The notes under the pieces are model-generated. The model saw only the letters and a program-made list of their open reading frames with translations, searched no databases and was not told the origin of the DNA. A stretch of 11,072 nucleotides of DNA from Cyclostephanos tholiformis. Taxonomy: Eukaryota > Bacillariophyta > Thalassiosirophyceae > Thalassiosirales > Thalassiosiraceae. Of the stretch, positions 1-5,892 are shown one piece after another. The stretch's first letter is position 1. Each line of letters begins with the position of its first letter. The stretch is from the NCBI GenBank assembly GCA_036939975.1, contig JALLPB010001132.1, forward strand, positions 1 through 11,072, written 5' to 3'. The translations under genes and the position numbers were made by a program.

Positions 1-101
1 TTAAAATGAAACAAGTGTGGTGCCTCAATAAGTAAGCCTTTTTTTACTAACAAAATGTTGCCGTGAGATTAAAGAAAGTTGGAAATGCATGACGTATGTA
101 C
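1..101. other. unassigned flank of the first inverted-repeat element
   Basis: No open frame, RNA gene or repeat was recognised here. The similarity between the two arms of the first element stops at 102, and the sequence outside it does not match the sequence beyond 1325. Confidence 0.5.
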
Positions 102-174
102 AATGGAGTTGAGGGAATAGTGAGAGAATGATGAGAAATGACCGTGTGCAAGAGAGTTCTCAAGATAGGTAGCT
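102..174 (+). repeat. left terminal inverted repeat of element 1
   Basis: It pairs with 1253-1325 in reverse complement, 67 of 73 positions identical. The innermost 28 bases (147-174) are perfectly matched and divergence rises towards the outer end. The outer boundary reads AATGGAGTTGAGGG. Confidence 0.8.
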
Positions 175-257
175 GACTGGTTGTCATCCTAGCTGGAGCA
201 CTTTTCTACGAGACTGTAACATTTGAAAACTCTTCTAGTGTCTAACATTTTTGTACC

Positions 258-264
258 TTATATA
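258..264 (+). promoter_or_regulatory. TATA-like motif upstream of the 144-aa frame
   Basis: TTATATA occurs about 355 bp before the ATG at 619, within AT-rich sequence inside the left end of element 1. It is a plausible core promoter element, but motifs this short arise by chance in AT-rich DNA. Confidence 0.2.
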
Positions 265-369
265 CTAAGTCCTCTATCATACTACTGTATTGTACACTAG
301 AGTACATTCCTTCGGGGTTTCTTCCCCTCTTTATGATAGCCAGAACTAACTCCCACCCCCCATTTTATC

Positions 370-410
370 AGTGCTCACACACCGTGAGTGTATGACAATG
401 TGTGAGCACT
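370..410. repeat. perfect 11-bp inverted repeat (stem-loop)
   Basis: AGTGCTCACAC (370-380) is the exact reverse complement of GTGTGAGCACT (400-410), with a 19-nt loop. It lies between the TATA-like motif and the 144-residue frame, so it could be a leader hairpin or a binding site for a dimeric protein. No function is proven. Confidence 0.6.
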
Positions 411-618
411 ACTCAGGGTTGTCATTTGTCCATGTTTTCCCATTTCAATTCAGGGGGGAAATTAGCCGGGGGTTGGTTTACTTTGTGCCATCTTCTTCTA
501 CTTTTTCCAACACAACTCGTCCTTTTTCTGTGGCTCAAACACAAAACACCTAACTAAATCACTCTCAATAAACAGAACCGCATCCTATTTCATATTATTG
601 AATAACCATATCAATAAC

Positions 619-1053
619 ATGCCAAAGAAATATTCCAGGGCAGAGCAGAGGAAGAGATTGAATGTCTTGGCCAAGCGGCAGGGTATATCTCTTGGCGAGC
701 TACAAAATAGGCTGAAGTCTGATGGGGATGATAGGGCACAAGAAGAGACAGAAGGAGTGGGCCTAACAGAGGCAGGACAGGATGGGGCTGCAGAGGAGGG
801 AGGGAGCGACACCCCTGCATCAGGGAGAGAGGGAGGATCATGGCGCAAGGGGGGAGAGAGTTCAAGGCCAAGGAGAGAGGGCACAATGATTGGAGAGAGT
901 GGGGGCATGCCGCACAATGGATGGCAAACAACAGATAACGACAACAACAACGACGACACAATGTTGTGCTGTGATGGAGGGCAAACAACTGACAAAGATG
1001 ACAACAACGATGATGCAGCTTTGCGCTCTATTTTTGCCGCTCTTTTTTGTTAA
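619..1053 (+). CDS. hypothetical acidic, low-complexity protein (144 aa) inside element 1
   Basis: I do not recognise the family. The ATG at 619 is the first Met in the frame, and the stop is TAA at 1051-1053. The N-terminus is basic and helix-prone: it begins MPKKYSRAEQRKRL and continues through a segment containing GISLGELQNRL, a possible small DNA-binding or helical motif. The middle is rich in Gly, Glu, Asp and Arg and looks disordered. Residues from about 100 onwards contain two copies of a 19-residue unit (57-bp DNA period, GGCAAACAAC at 923 and 980) with QTTD followed by an Asp/Asn run. The frame ends with FAALFC just inside a large foldback, so its 3' end would lie in a hairpin. It may be the accessory or only protein of a TIR element, or a fortuitous frame in purine-rich DNA. 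An unlike reading on the opposite strand is also open, which lowers confidence. Confidence 0.4.
   Translation: MPKKYSRAEQRKRLNVLAKRQGISLGELQNRLKSDGDDRAQEETEGVGLTEAGQDGAAEEGGSDTPASGREGGSWRKGGESSRPRREGTMIGESGGMPHNGWQTTDNDNNNDDTMLCCDGGQTTDKDDNNDDAALRSIFAALFC
923..1036 (+). repeat. two-copy 57-bp tandem repeat inside the 144-aa frame
   Basis: Two imperfect copies begin at GGCAAACAAC (923 and 980). The period is 19 codons, so the frame is kept. Each copy encodes QTTD followed by an Asp/Asn-rich run. The duplication adds length without breaking the frame. Confidence 0.5.
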
Positions 1054-1254
1054 ATGCAAATGGCTAATAGTATTGTAGAGTACTTAGGTGCACTCTAGAC
1101 CCCATGTCGAAGCGTGAACCTAGACCCTATGTCTAAGCTTAGACCCTAGGTCTAGGTCTAGACATAGGGTCTAGACCTAGACATGGGGTCTACGTTTTTT
1201 CTACATACCTAAGTACTCTACAATACTATTAGCCGATCGCATACAACAAAAAAG
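1042..1254. repeat. 213-nt foldback (long imperfect palindrome)
   Basis: CTTTTTTGTT (1042-1051) pairs with AACAAAAAAG (1245-1254). The segment 1062-1089 pairs perfectly over 28 bp with 1207-1234. Inside, TAGACCCCATGTC (1096-1108) and TAGACCCTATGTCT (1121-1134) pair with inverted copies at 1160-1192, and CTAGGTCTAGAC (1152-1163) pairs with GTCTAGACCTAG (1169-1180) around a 5-nt spacer. The foldback starts on the stop codon of the 144-residue frame and ends at the right terminal repeat. It could be a foldback MITE, a 3'-end hairpin or a protein-binding array. Confidence 0.8.
1096..1192. repeat. array of five TAGACCC-ATGTCTA motifs, three forward and two inverted
   Basis: Forward copies lie at 1096-1108, 1121-1134 and 1140-1153, and inverted copies at 1160-1173 and 1179-1192. 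They differ mainly at the base after TAGACCC (C or T), and the third copy has AGG in place of ATG. Regular repetition of a 13-14-bp word in both orientations suggests a multimeric binding site, but simple expansion of a palindrome would look the same. Confidence 0.65.
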
Positions 1255-1325
1255 CTACCTATCTTGAGAACTCTCTTGCATATGGTCATTTCTCATCATT
1301 CTCTTGCTAAACCCTCAACTCCATT
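1253..1325 (-). repeat. right terminal inverted repeat of element 1
   Basis: This is the partner of 102-174. It begins AGCTACCTATCTTGAG directly at the right foot of the foldback and ends CTCAACTCCATT, after which similarity to the left side stops. Confidence 0.8.
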
Positions 1326-1655
1326 TTCCTTTTTGTGGAGGAAAAACTCGTTGCGCCTTTGATTGCATTACCTAATGTAGATTTTTGCAATTTGAAGACA
1401 AACGAAAGGCAAAAGAATAAACTAGCAACTACGTGTGATTATTTAAGCAAGCAAGAATATAATATGAATATTGTTCTCTTTCAAGCTAATTGGACAAAGT
1501 CCTTGTATGGAATTATACTATTGGCTGGTTTAAGAAAGGGGTAACTGGCGGGAATGGCTTGGGTTCCCGCCCATTTTTTGGTATCTTAAACTCCCTAAAA
1601 TTCCAGCTTTTTTTGCCTGAAAATTGTCAAAAGGGCAAGCTGTGGCACTGAGAAA
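1326..1655. other. unassigned; contains a short GC hairpin followed by T-rich DNA
   Basis: An open frame running 1335-1544 has no ATG near its start and no recognisable motif, so it is not called. GGCGGGAA (1547-1554) is inverted as TTCCCGCC (1564-1571) and followed by a T6 run. The inverted words resemble E2F-type sites (TTSSCGC core), a family found in plants and animals. No target gene can be tied to them. Confidence 0.35.
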
Positions 1656-1905
1656 GTGTGTCGGCAAGCTAGACACAAAGGTGCAGGTCCGCAGACCATA
1701 TTATGTGCCAAGTATAAGGTAGTGTCTTTGATTCGCGAAAATCACCATCAAGAGGCAGTGCAAGCATGGTTGCAAAAAGAAAAAAAAGAAAAGAAAAAGG
1801 GAAATAGAAGAGAAAAAAGAAGAAGAAAGGAGAAACTCCATTATAGATCTTGTCATGCTGAAATAATATTCATATTACACACCGGGGTGCAAAAAGACAA
1901 TCATC
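1656..1905. other. unassigned, A/G-rich stretch upstream of the broken spliced gene
   Basis: The region about 1775-1840 is a long A/G-rich tract (mostly AAAAGAA-like words). The open frame across it has a non-ATG start and a Lys/Arg-rich low-complexity product, which is expected from the composition alone. It may be 5' flanking DNA of the gene starting at 1906. Confidence 0.35.
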
Positions 1906-2336
1906 ATGAGTAGCGACAACGCGTACCCGTGGACAAGTGATGATGAGAGCGAGGAAGGAGGGGGGATGTGGAAAGTTTTTTCATTTACAATGAAGAAAAT
2001 TTGGCTCTGGAGAGGATGCGTGAAACAGTGCGTGACCTAGCGCCAGATGTGGACCAGGCTGTTGTAAATGAGGGATGGGATAGAAAGGCCATTCAAACGG
2101 CCATTAAAGATATTGACTTGTACATTGGGAGGAGTCATAAAAATTCCAAGGGCATTTGCTTTCGGGATTGGTCAAGCGAGATAACTCAAACGAGAAGGAA
2201 CTTCTGCTCCCCGAAGACGTTCATAAGGTAAGGTATTGACAATTATCTGAATTTAATTCTGTTGTATTATCATCTCCAGGTGATGCTCATGGCGCTCGTG
2301 AAGGCGGTCGATATAGCGAGGGAAAGGCACTATAAC
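1906..2336 (+). pseudogene. frame-broken, intron-containing gene remnant, cut off at the copia element
   Basis: The family is not recognised. The first ATG (1906) opens a frame beginning MSSDNAYPWTSDDESEEGG, an acidic start. At the G-run 1957-1965 the coding-like signal moves to another frame that reads ESFFIYNEENLALERMRETV and continues to about residue IGR near 2130. A third frame takes over before the intron with NSNEKELLLPEDVHK and joins, after removal of 2228-2279, to VMLMALVKAVDIARERHYN. The last codons run into the TGTTAG terminus of the downstream element, whose bases supply the stop. One G missing from the G-run would explain the first switch; the second switch (about 2130-2180) is unexplained and may be an indel or an unseen intron. 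Coding nature rests on amino-acid texture and the intron only. Confidence 0.4.
2228..2279 (+). other. probable 52-nt spliceosomal intron
   Basis: It starts GTAAGGTATT and ends CATCTCCAG, with a CTGAA branch-like word and a T-rich stretch before the acceptor. Removal joins ...EDVHK to VMLMALVK... in phase 0, and both sides look coding. The intron itself has in-frame stops in the frames used outside it. The prediction is from the sequence alone. Confidence 0.5.
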
Positions 2337-2512
2337 TGTTAGACTTTGTAATTACCTACGTACGTACGGAAGTCACATACGATAGCCAGACTGGCAATTA
2401 TTGGCGATTCGCGATTTTTAAATCACCAGCGAAAGGTTTGCATTAACAAACCAAAGCAGATCACTCATAAATAAGTAATCACCTTAGCAATACAACTGTC
2501 ACTGTTTAGTAG
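2337..2512 (+). repeat. left LTR-like arm (176 bp), inverted relative to the right arm
   Basis: It begins TGTTAGACTTTG and ends CTGTTTAGTAG. Against the right arm there are seven substitutions, all transitions, and one 18-bp length difference. It contains TACGTACGTACG (2357-2368). The stop codon of the truncated pol frame (TAA, 2506-2508) lies inside it. Confidence 0.9.
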
Positions 2513-2730
2513 CTATACACATTGTGTGTTTCCTCTTGCTTTGGTTTTCTATGTTTCGATGCGATTGTCCACAGTTTATCTCTGTAGTTTTTGATTCTGT
2601 GGAGGACTGGTGGTGCTCTCATTGTGATGGTGACTGAGCCTTTTTCATGGACTGTGACTCCCTCTTCTCCTGGGTGGAAAACAGTGGTGTATCCTTCCTC
2701 GGACATTTTTTTTACGCTCATTAATGATCA

Positions 2731-2931
2731 TTTGAGTCCTGGGAGAATGTCTGCCTCTCTTGCTCCGTCTGATAGTTGGGTGAAAGGTAGATGGGTTTTG
2801 GTTGACGCCGTCAGCTTTGTGTCATCCGGAAGGTATACCTCTTTATGTGACTTGTCGCCTTTGGGTAAGTTCATTTCTTCGCTGATGAAGTGTGATGTCG
2901 TTCCGGAGTCTATTATCATTTGTTGTTCTTG
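2731..2931 (-). pseudogene. copia-type aspartic protease fragment
   Basis: The active-site block MIIDSGTTSHFISEEMNLP is followed by PDDTKLTASTKT and ends ILPGLK before TGA 2728-2730. In this family the DSG aspartate is catalytic in a homodimer. The fragment lies one nucleotide off the gag frame. The overlap of the two open frames (2843-2931) would allow a programmed +1 shift, but an indel is as likely given the other damage. Confidence 0.75.
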
Positions 2932-3169
2932 TCATTGTGCTATTCACCATGTCCACTTGTTCTCCTTTTGCTTTGTTGTTATCATTGCTGATTTTATTGC
3001 ATTTATCTCCTCCTTTCTCCTTTGCTTCTTCTGGTTCATCGTCGTTGTCGTTGTGGAGTGGGGTCCAATAGTTCGTAGTCACCAGGTATGATTGATTTGC
3101 CTTTATTTTATCTTGTATCACACCAGGTTGCCATGTCTCTGTTTCTATTGGGGACCCCGTGCACCTTCA

Positions 3170-3952
3170 GGTGCTCTTCGTCAACTTCCATGTCGATGGG
3201 CGGCTGGGTTTGTTTTTCTCCAGCTCCCAACACTCATCTTCCGCTTTCAAGGGATGTTTCTTTCCGCAATTCTTGCAAAAAGATGCCTCTTTGTATTTCT
3301 TCCTCTTTTCATTGCGCTTCTTCTTCTTCTCCTCATCCGTTGCTTTGTTCGTTGGAGTTTTGTTGTCTTTCAACAGTAGCATCATTTCCTTCATCACCTT
3401 GGTTGTGGTTTTGACGAGTGTTTCCATCTGCCGAGTGTGTGCTTTGGTGAGATTCATGATTAGTTCCTCTATCGCTTCCCCCTGCTCCTGCATTGCATTC
3501 ACTTTGAAGTGTTTCGCTGAGAGCTTGTTTTGTTTATTCTCCCTTGCATACTCTGCCACGATAAAAGTCTTGATGTTTGCCCACGTCTTATCTGCTGCAG
3601 GTTTGGCTTCCCATTTGCGGATGGCAGGATCAAATTCTCCTGTTGCTTTCAAGTGGAAAAGTGTGATGTCCCTCCTCTTGTTTGGATCAGATGTGATTCC
3701 ATTTCTGGCTAGCCCTTTGATGGCTTTTTTGATGCGGTTGAAGTATACTTGTAGGTTTTTGCTGACGTTCCATTCTCCGTCGCATTCAGCAAGAAGTTCT
3801 TTGGTGTCAGCGAAGTCTAGTGCTCCACCTTGGGTGAGTAAATGCTCAAGCATTTGTCTCAGTGTTTGGTTTAAAAAACCTAACGTGTCGTGTTTGATTT
3901 TGCTTAGGTACTCATTGTCGACTGCCTCAAGAATGAGGTCTTTTGCTCCCAA
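3170..3952 (-). CDS. gag: longest intact Gag segment (about 260 codons)
   Basis: This is the largest uninterrupted part of gag. It begins just after TGA 3953-3955 with LGAKDLILEAVDNEYLSKI and has no Met at its start, so it is not an independent gene. It ends with a Lys-rich tail (EEKKKKRNEKRKK), the zinc knuckle and WKLTKST before TGA 3167-3169. The long plus-strand open frame across 3159-4058 is its antisense shadow. Confidence 0.75.
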
Positions 3953-4341
3953 TCAAACTCCTTCAAAGGTCTCGAATTGGTTGATGAGCTCTTTATGTTC
4001 CGCTTCTGCTCTGGCTCTGGTTCCCGCCATTGCATTCAATGCAAGGTTTGCTAGGTAAATTCACGGGTTGACTGGGTTGACGAAGGCTGTCCCTCCTGTC
4101 ATGGTGTTGTAATTTGTTGGGTTCATTATTACTCCAACGTGGCCATGGTTTCCTCCTCCCAATGTTGTTGTAATGTTCATGAGAATCGAGATGATTTCTT
4201 TTTCGAGATTTGTGAGGTCGTGGCTTGTTGGTTGCCCGTGAATTTTGGTCACCGTTTCTTTGCGAATTTCATCGCGAATGTCAGTTCTAATTCCCATCGT
4301 TTGATTGAATGATTAGCTTCCGCTTTAGTTATAAGTAATCA

Positions 4342-4535
4342 CTACTAAACAGTGACAGTTGTGTTGCTAAGGTGATTACTTATTTATGAGTAATCTGCTT
4401 TGGTTTGTTAATGCAAACCTTTTGCTGGTGATTTAAAAATCGCTGAATGATTTTAAATCGCGAATTGCCAATAATCGCCAGTCTGGCTATCGTATGTGAC
4501 TTCCGTACGTACGTAGGTAGTTACGAAGTCTAACA
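4342..4535 (-). repeat. right LTR-like arm (194 bp), 5' side of the gag frame
   Basis: Read on the minus strand it starts TGTTAGACTTCG and carries the same TACGTACGTACG word. It has two tandem copies of an 18-bp unit (GCGATTTAAAATCATTCA and GCGATTTTTAAATCACCA) where the left arm has one. ATAAGTAATCAC (4331-4342) and GTGATTACTTAT (4372-4383) form a 12-bp stem over its inner end. The true LTR boundary and the primer-binding site could not be placed, so the leader may begin inside or beyond 4342. Confidence 0.85.
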
Positions 4536-5326
4536 ATATGGTAATTTTCTTCTTGGGCAAACCATATACCATTGGAAAGCTCTTCGCAAGCTCTATTCAC
4601 AGATATAATAATATTTAAGGTACAACTAATGCCCAGCGAGTTATATTATTCTACATTTTCCTATGTGCACTAGCTGAATTCATCAAATAGGGTGTTTTTG
4701 GACCGTTATCTTAGAGAATAGAGAGAGCGCGACCGACCTGCCATAGTTTTTGAGGCCATGGGCGCCCTCTATCAGATTATTGTCAACGACTTTTGGTCAT
4801 AAAAGAGGAAGCCCCTTGAACAATAAGGTCAATAGGAGAGTCCACAGTAGGGGCTCGATTTGACAATTTGGGCTCATAATTCAGAGCTGATAGTTGGGCA
4901 AGTATCCGTGCCGATGCGCACACATATGGCATCAAATGTTGCATTGCACGATGAGGAAGAGCCTCGTCGGTCAATTGAATAGTTTATAATTTTGGCAATC
5001 CTTAAAACTAAACACAATATGCATAGTTCTTACTGAACAATTGCGGGTGACTGCTGCCATTGAAGTCTAGCAACTACCCCTTACCATGCTTGATTATTTC
5101 CCTAGAGATGAGACCAATCATTGACAACAGCTACTTGCAGTGATGGGTTTGAGGAGACAGTTATCTGCAGCGATGGGCTTGATAGGATTGGGAAAGAGGT
5201 ATTCGAAGAATGCATATATTGCTACAATGCATTTTCATACCCTCCACCATCAAGGGAAATGATGATAGCCCATTCAAAGATTTAAATCAAATTCATGTGG
5301 AGTTATGCGATGTGTGATTGGTGGAA
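4536..5326. other. unassigned stretch with one coding-like minus-strand frame (4783-4983)
   Basis: The 250 bp after the element hold no recognised feature. On the minus strand a frame between stops runs from about 4983 to 4783 and includes LTDEALPHRAMQHLMPYVC and ARILAQLSALNYEPK. It lacks an initiating ATG at its start and matches no family I know. It could be an exon or a gene fragment. Two similar words, CAGTGATGGGTTTGA (5138-5152) and CAGCGATGGGCTTGA (5168-5182), form a short direct repeat. Confidence in any gene here is low. Confidence 0.3.
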
Positions 5327-5491
5327 TCAGAATTTACACAAAATGTCCTGAGTAGTTATTGCTTCTTGGTCCAATGCAGGATTCCAGAGCATTTGGGGAG
5401 TCTTGCCCTGGTGAGCAGCTGGCAGGTCAATATTTACATTATACTGAAGAAGTAGTCCTACCTTCTCCTTCAAAGGTGTATGAATGAATGC
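5327..5491 (-). pseudogene. ankyrin-repeat-like fragment (54 codons)
   Basis: The frame is closed by TAA at 5492-5494 upstream and TGA at 5327-5329 downstream and has no Met start. It reads HTPLKEKVGLLLQYNVNID and then GKTPQML. The TPL / LLL / N-ID / GKTP spacing recalls the ankyrin consensus (TPL, VVxLLLxxGADVN, GxTPL), with a shortened first helix. Ankyrin repeats are protein-interaction modules. It directly follows the 131-residue frame at 5497-5892 on the same strand, so the two may be pieces of one decayed or intron-split gene. The resemblance covers less than two repeats and is tentative. Confidence 0.35.
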
Positions 5492-5496
5492 TTACT

Positions 5497-5892
5497 TTAA
5501 TACCATTGATTCCAAACTTTCTGTCTCTGAAAATTTGTTGAATGAAGCTCCCATCTTGTTTCCACAACAGTTTGGCTTAAACAATGATATTGTTTTAAAT
5601 ATTCTATCCTTCTTGTAACTGAGATTATGATGGCAAGGATATGTGATCTATCATATTTTATTATCATTGGTAAAACTGTGCACCACAAGCGTGTCACCAA
5701 CATGATCATGCAATTTTTTGATGGATCACTTGATTCAAACAGCAAGCAGAACATATCAATATTTACTCTCCTCACTTCACTAAGGTCTACAACAACCACC
5801 AACCAGTAAACTAAGAAGTCCTCAATCATATTCCCCAACATAAGGCATTGCTGGAGATTGAGTTGCCAATCATGTTCTACAAAGTCAGACAT
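5497..5892 (-). CDS. hypothetical 131-residue frame, possibly part of a decayed gene
   Basis: The frame starts at a true ATG (MSDFVEHDWQLNLQQCLM) and ends at TAA 5497-5499. It contains a hydrophobic stretch (DFLVYWLVVVVDLSEV) and another near its middle (MIMLVTRLWCTVLPMII), which could be membrane-inserting segments. No family was recognised. Six bases past its stop an ankyrin-like frame begins on the same strand, and above it, around 5918-6045, another frame reads VMDFVVPDPDQTG and FCVLDTFTVMPSFFEE. This chain of short coding-like frames suggests a degraded multi-exon gene. It may equally be a chance ORF. Confidence 0.25.
   Translation of the reverse strand: MSDFVEHDWQLNLQQCLMLGNMIEDFLVYWLVVVVDLSEVRRVNIDMFCLLFESSDPSKNCMIMLVTRLWCTVLPMIIKYDRSHILAIIISVTRRIEYLKQYHCLSQTVVETRWELHSTNFQRQKVWNQWY

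Larger units (their letters stand above)
102..1325 (+). mobile_element. candidate TIR-bounded element with one ORF and a foldback
   Basis: The two ends (102-174 and 1253-1325) are reverse complements over 73 bp with six mismatches and no gap. Between them lie a promoter-like stretch with a TATA-like TTATATA (258-264), a perfect stem-loop (370-410), an AATAAA (567-572), a 144-residue open frame (619-1053) and a large foldback (1042-1254). The shape suits a small DNA transposon or a non-autonomous TIR element. No transposase signature such as a DDE/D triad is visible, and I see no convincing target-site duplication beside either end. It could also be an inverted duplication of another kind. The arms are seen directly; the mobile nature is inferred. 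Confidence 0.5.
2506..4297 (-). pseudogene. gag-pol: Ty1/copia gag-protease, interrupted by TGA codons and truncated
   Basis: Gag would coat and package element RNA into cytoplasmic particles, and the protease would mature the polyprotein. The frame from ATG 4297 stays open to 3167 apart from TGA at 4061-4063 and 3953-3955. The Gag core (about 3950-3300) includes DPAIRKWEAKPAADKTW, typical of copia Gag. A CX2CX3HX7C zinc knuckle (CKNCGKKHPLKAEDEC) lies near 3235-3290. A TGA at 3167-3169 ends gag, and the same frame goes on through a polar linker with NYWTPL. A +1 shift between 2931 and 2911 leads to the protease active site DSGTTSHF (DSG at 2902-2910). After TGA 2728-2730 comes the conserved GYTTVFHPGEEGVTVH segment, then NVYS, where the native sequence ends. 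Family assignment rests on remembered motifs; it is firm for Gag and protease. Confidence 0.85.
2337..4535 (-). mobile_element. truncated Ty1/copia-type Gag-protease element bounded by inverted LTR-like ends
   Basis: The internal part is a minus-strand copia gag and protease. The outer parts are 2337-2512 and 4342-4535, the same sequence in inverted orientation. An ordinary LTR retrotransposon has direct repeats; here both outer ends are the 5' (U3-type) terminus TGTTAGAC. The right arm is in the expected place of a 5' LTR, 44 bp before the gag ATG at 4297. The left arm replaces everything downstream of the protease, so integrase, reverse transcriptase and RNase H are absent. Flanking pentamers are ATAAC (2332-2336) and ATATG (4536-4540), so no clean target-site duplication is seen. 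The unit cannot be autonomous. It may have come from aberrant reverse transcription, self-integration, or insertion plus inversion, or it may belong to a family that moves in this form. Confidence 0.8.

Noticed and set aside
57..620. A solo LTR starting TGTTGCCGTG with TATA box and AATAAA
   Set aside because: No second copy, matching CA end, primer-binding site or target duplication could be found. The GTCTAACA at 240-247 that matches the copia terminus is expected by chance at this length.
585..1007. minus-strand frames opposite the 144-aa ORF
   Set aside because: Ser/Pro/Leu-rich texture comes from reading a purine-rich strand backwards; no motif was seen.
1096..1192. CRISPR-like array
   Set aside because: The repeats are short, in both orientations and part of a palindrome, with no spacers of uniform length.
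2902..2931. Programmed +1 frameshift between gag and protease
   Set aside because: No clear slippery site or stimulatory structure was seen, and the copy is damaged elsewhere, so a simple indel is as likely.
2591..3091. 166-codon plus-strand frame
   Set aside because: It is antisense to the protease region, which carries clear family motifs on the minus strand.
3159..4058. 299-codon plus-strand open frame, the longest in the window
   Set aside because: It lies entirely antisense to the recognisable copia gag, and its hydrophobic, Ser-rich product is what antisense of a Lys/Glu-rich gene gives.
2506..4297. Alternative genetic code with TGA as a sense codon
   Set aside because: The TGA sites do not fall where Trp or Cys is expected, and a C-to-T change from CGA explains them more simply.
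2332..4540. 5-bp target-site duplication around the copia unit
   Set aside because: ATAAC on the left and ATATG on the right agree at only three of five positions, which is not a duplication.
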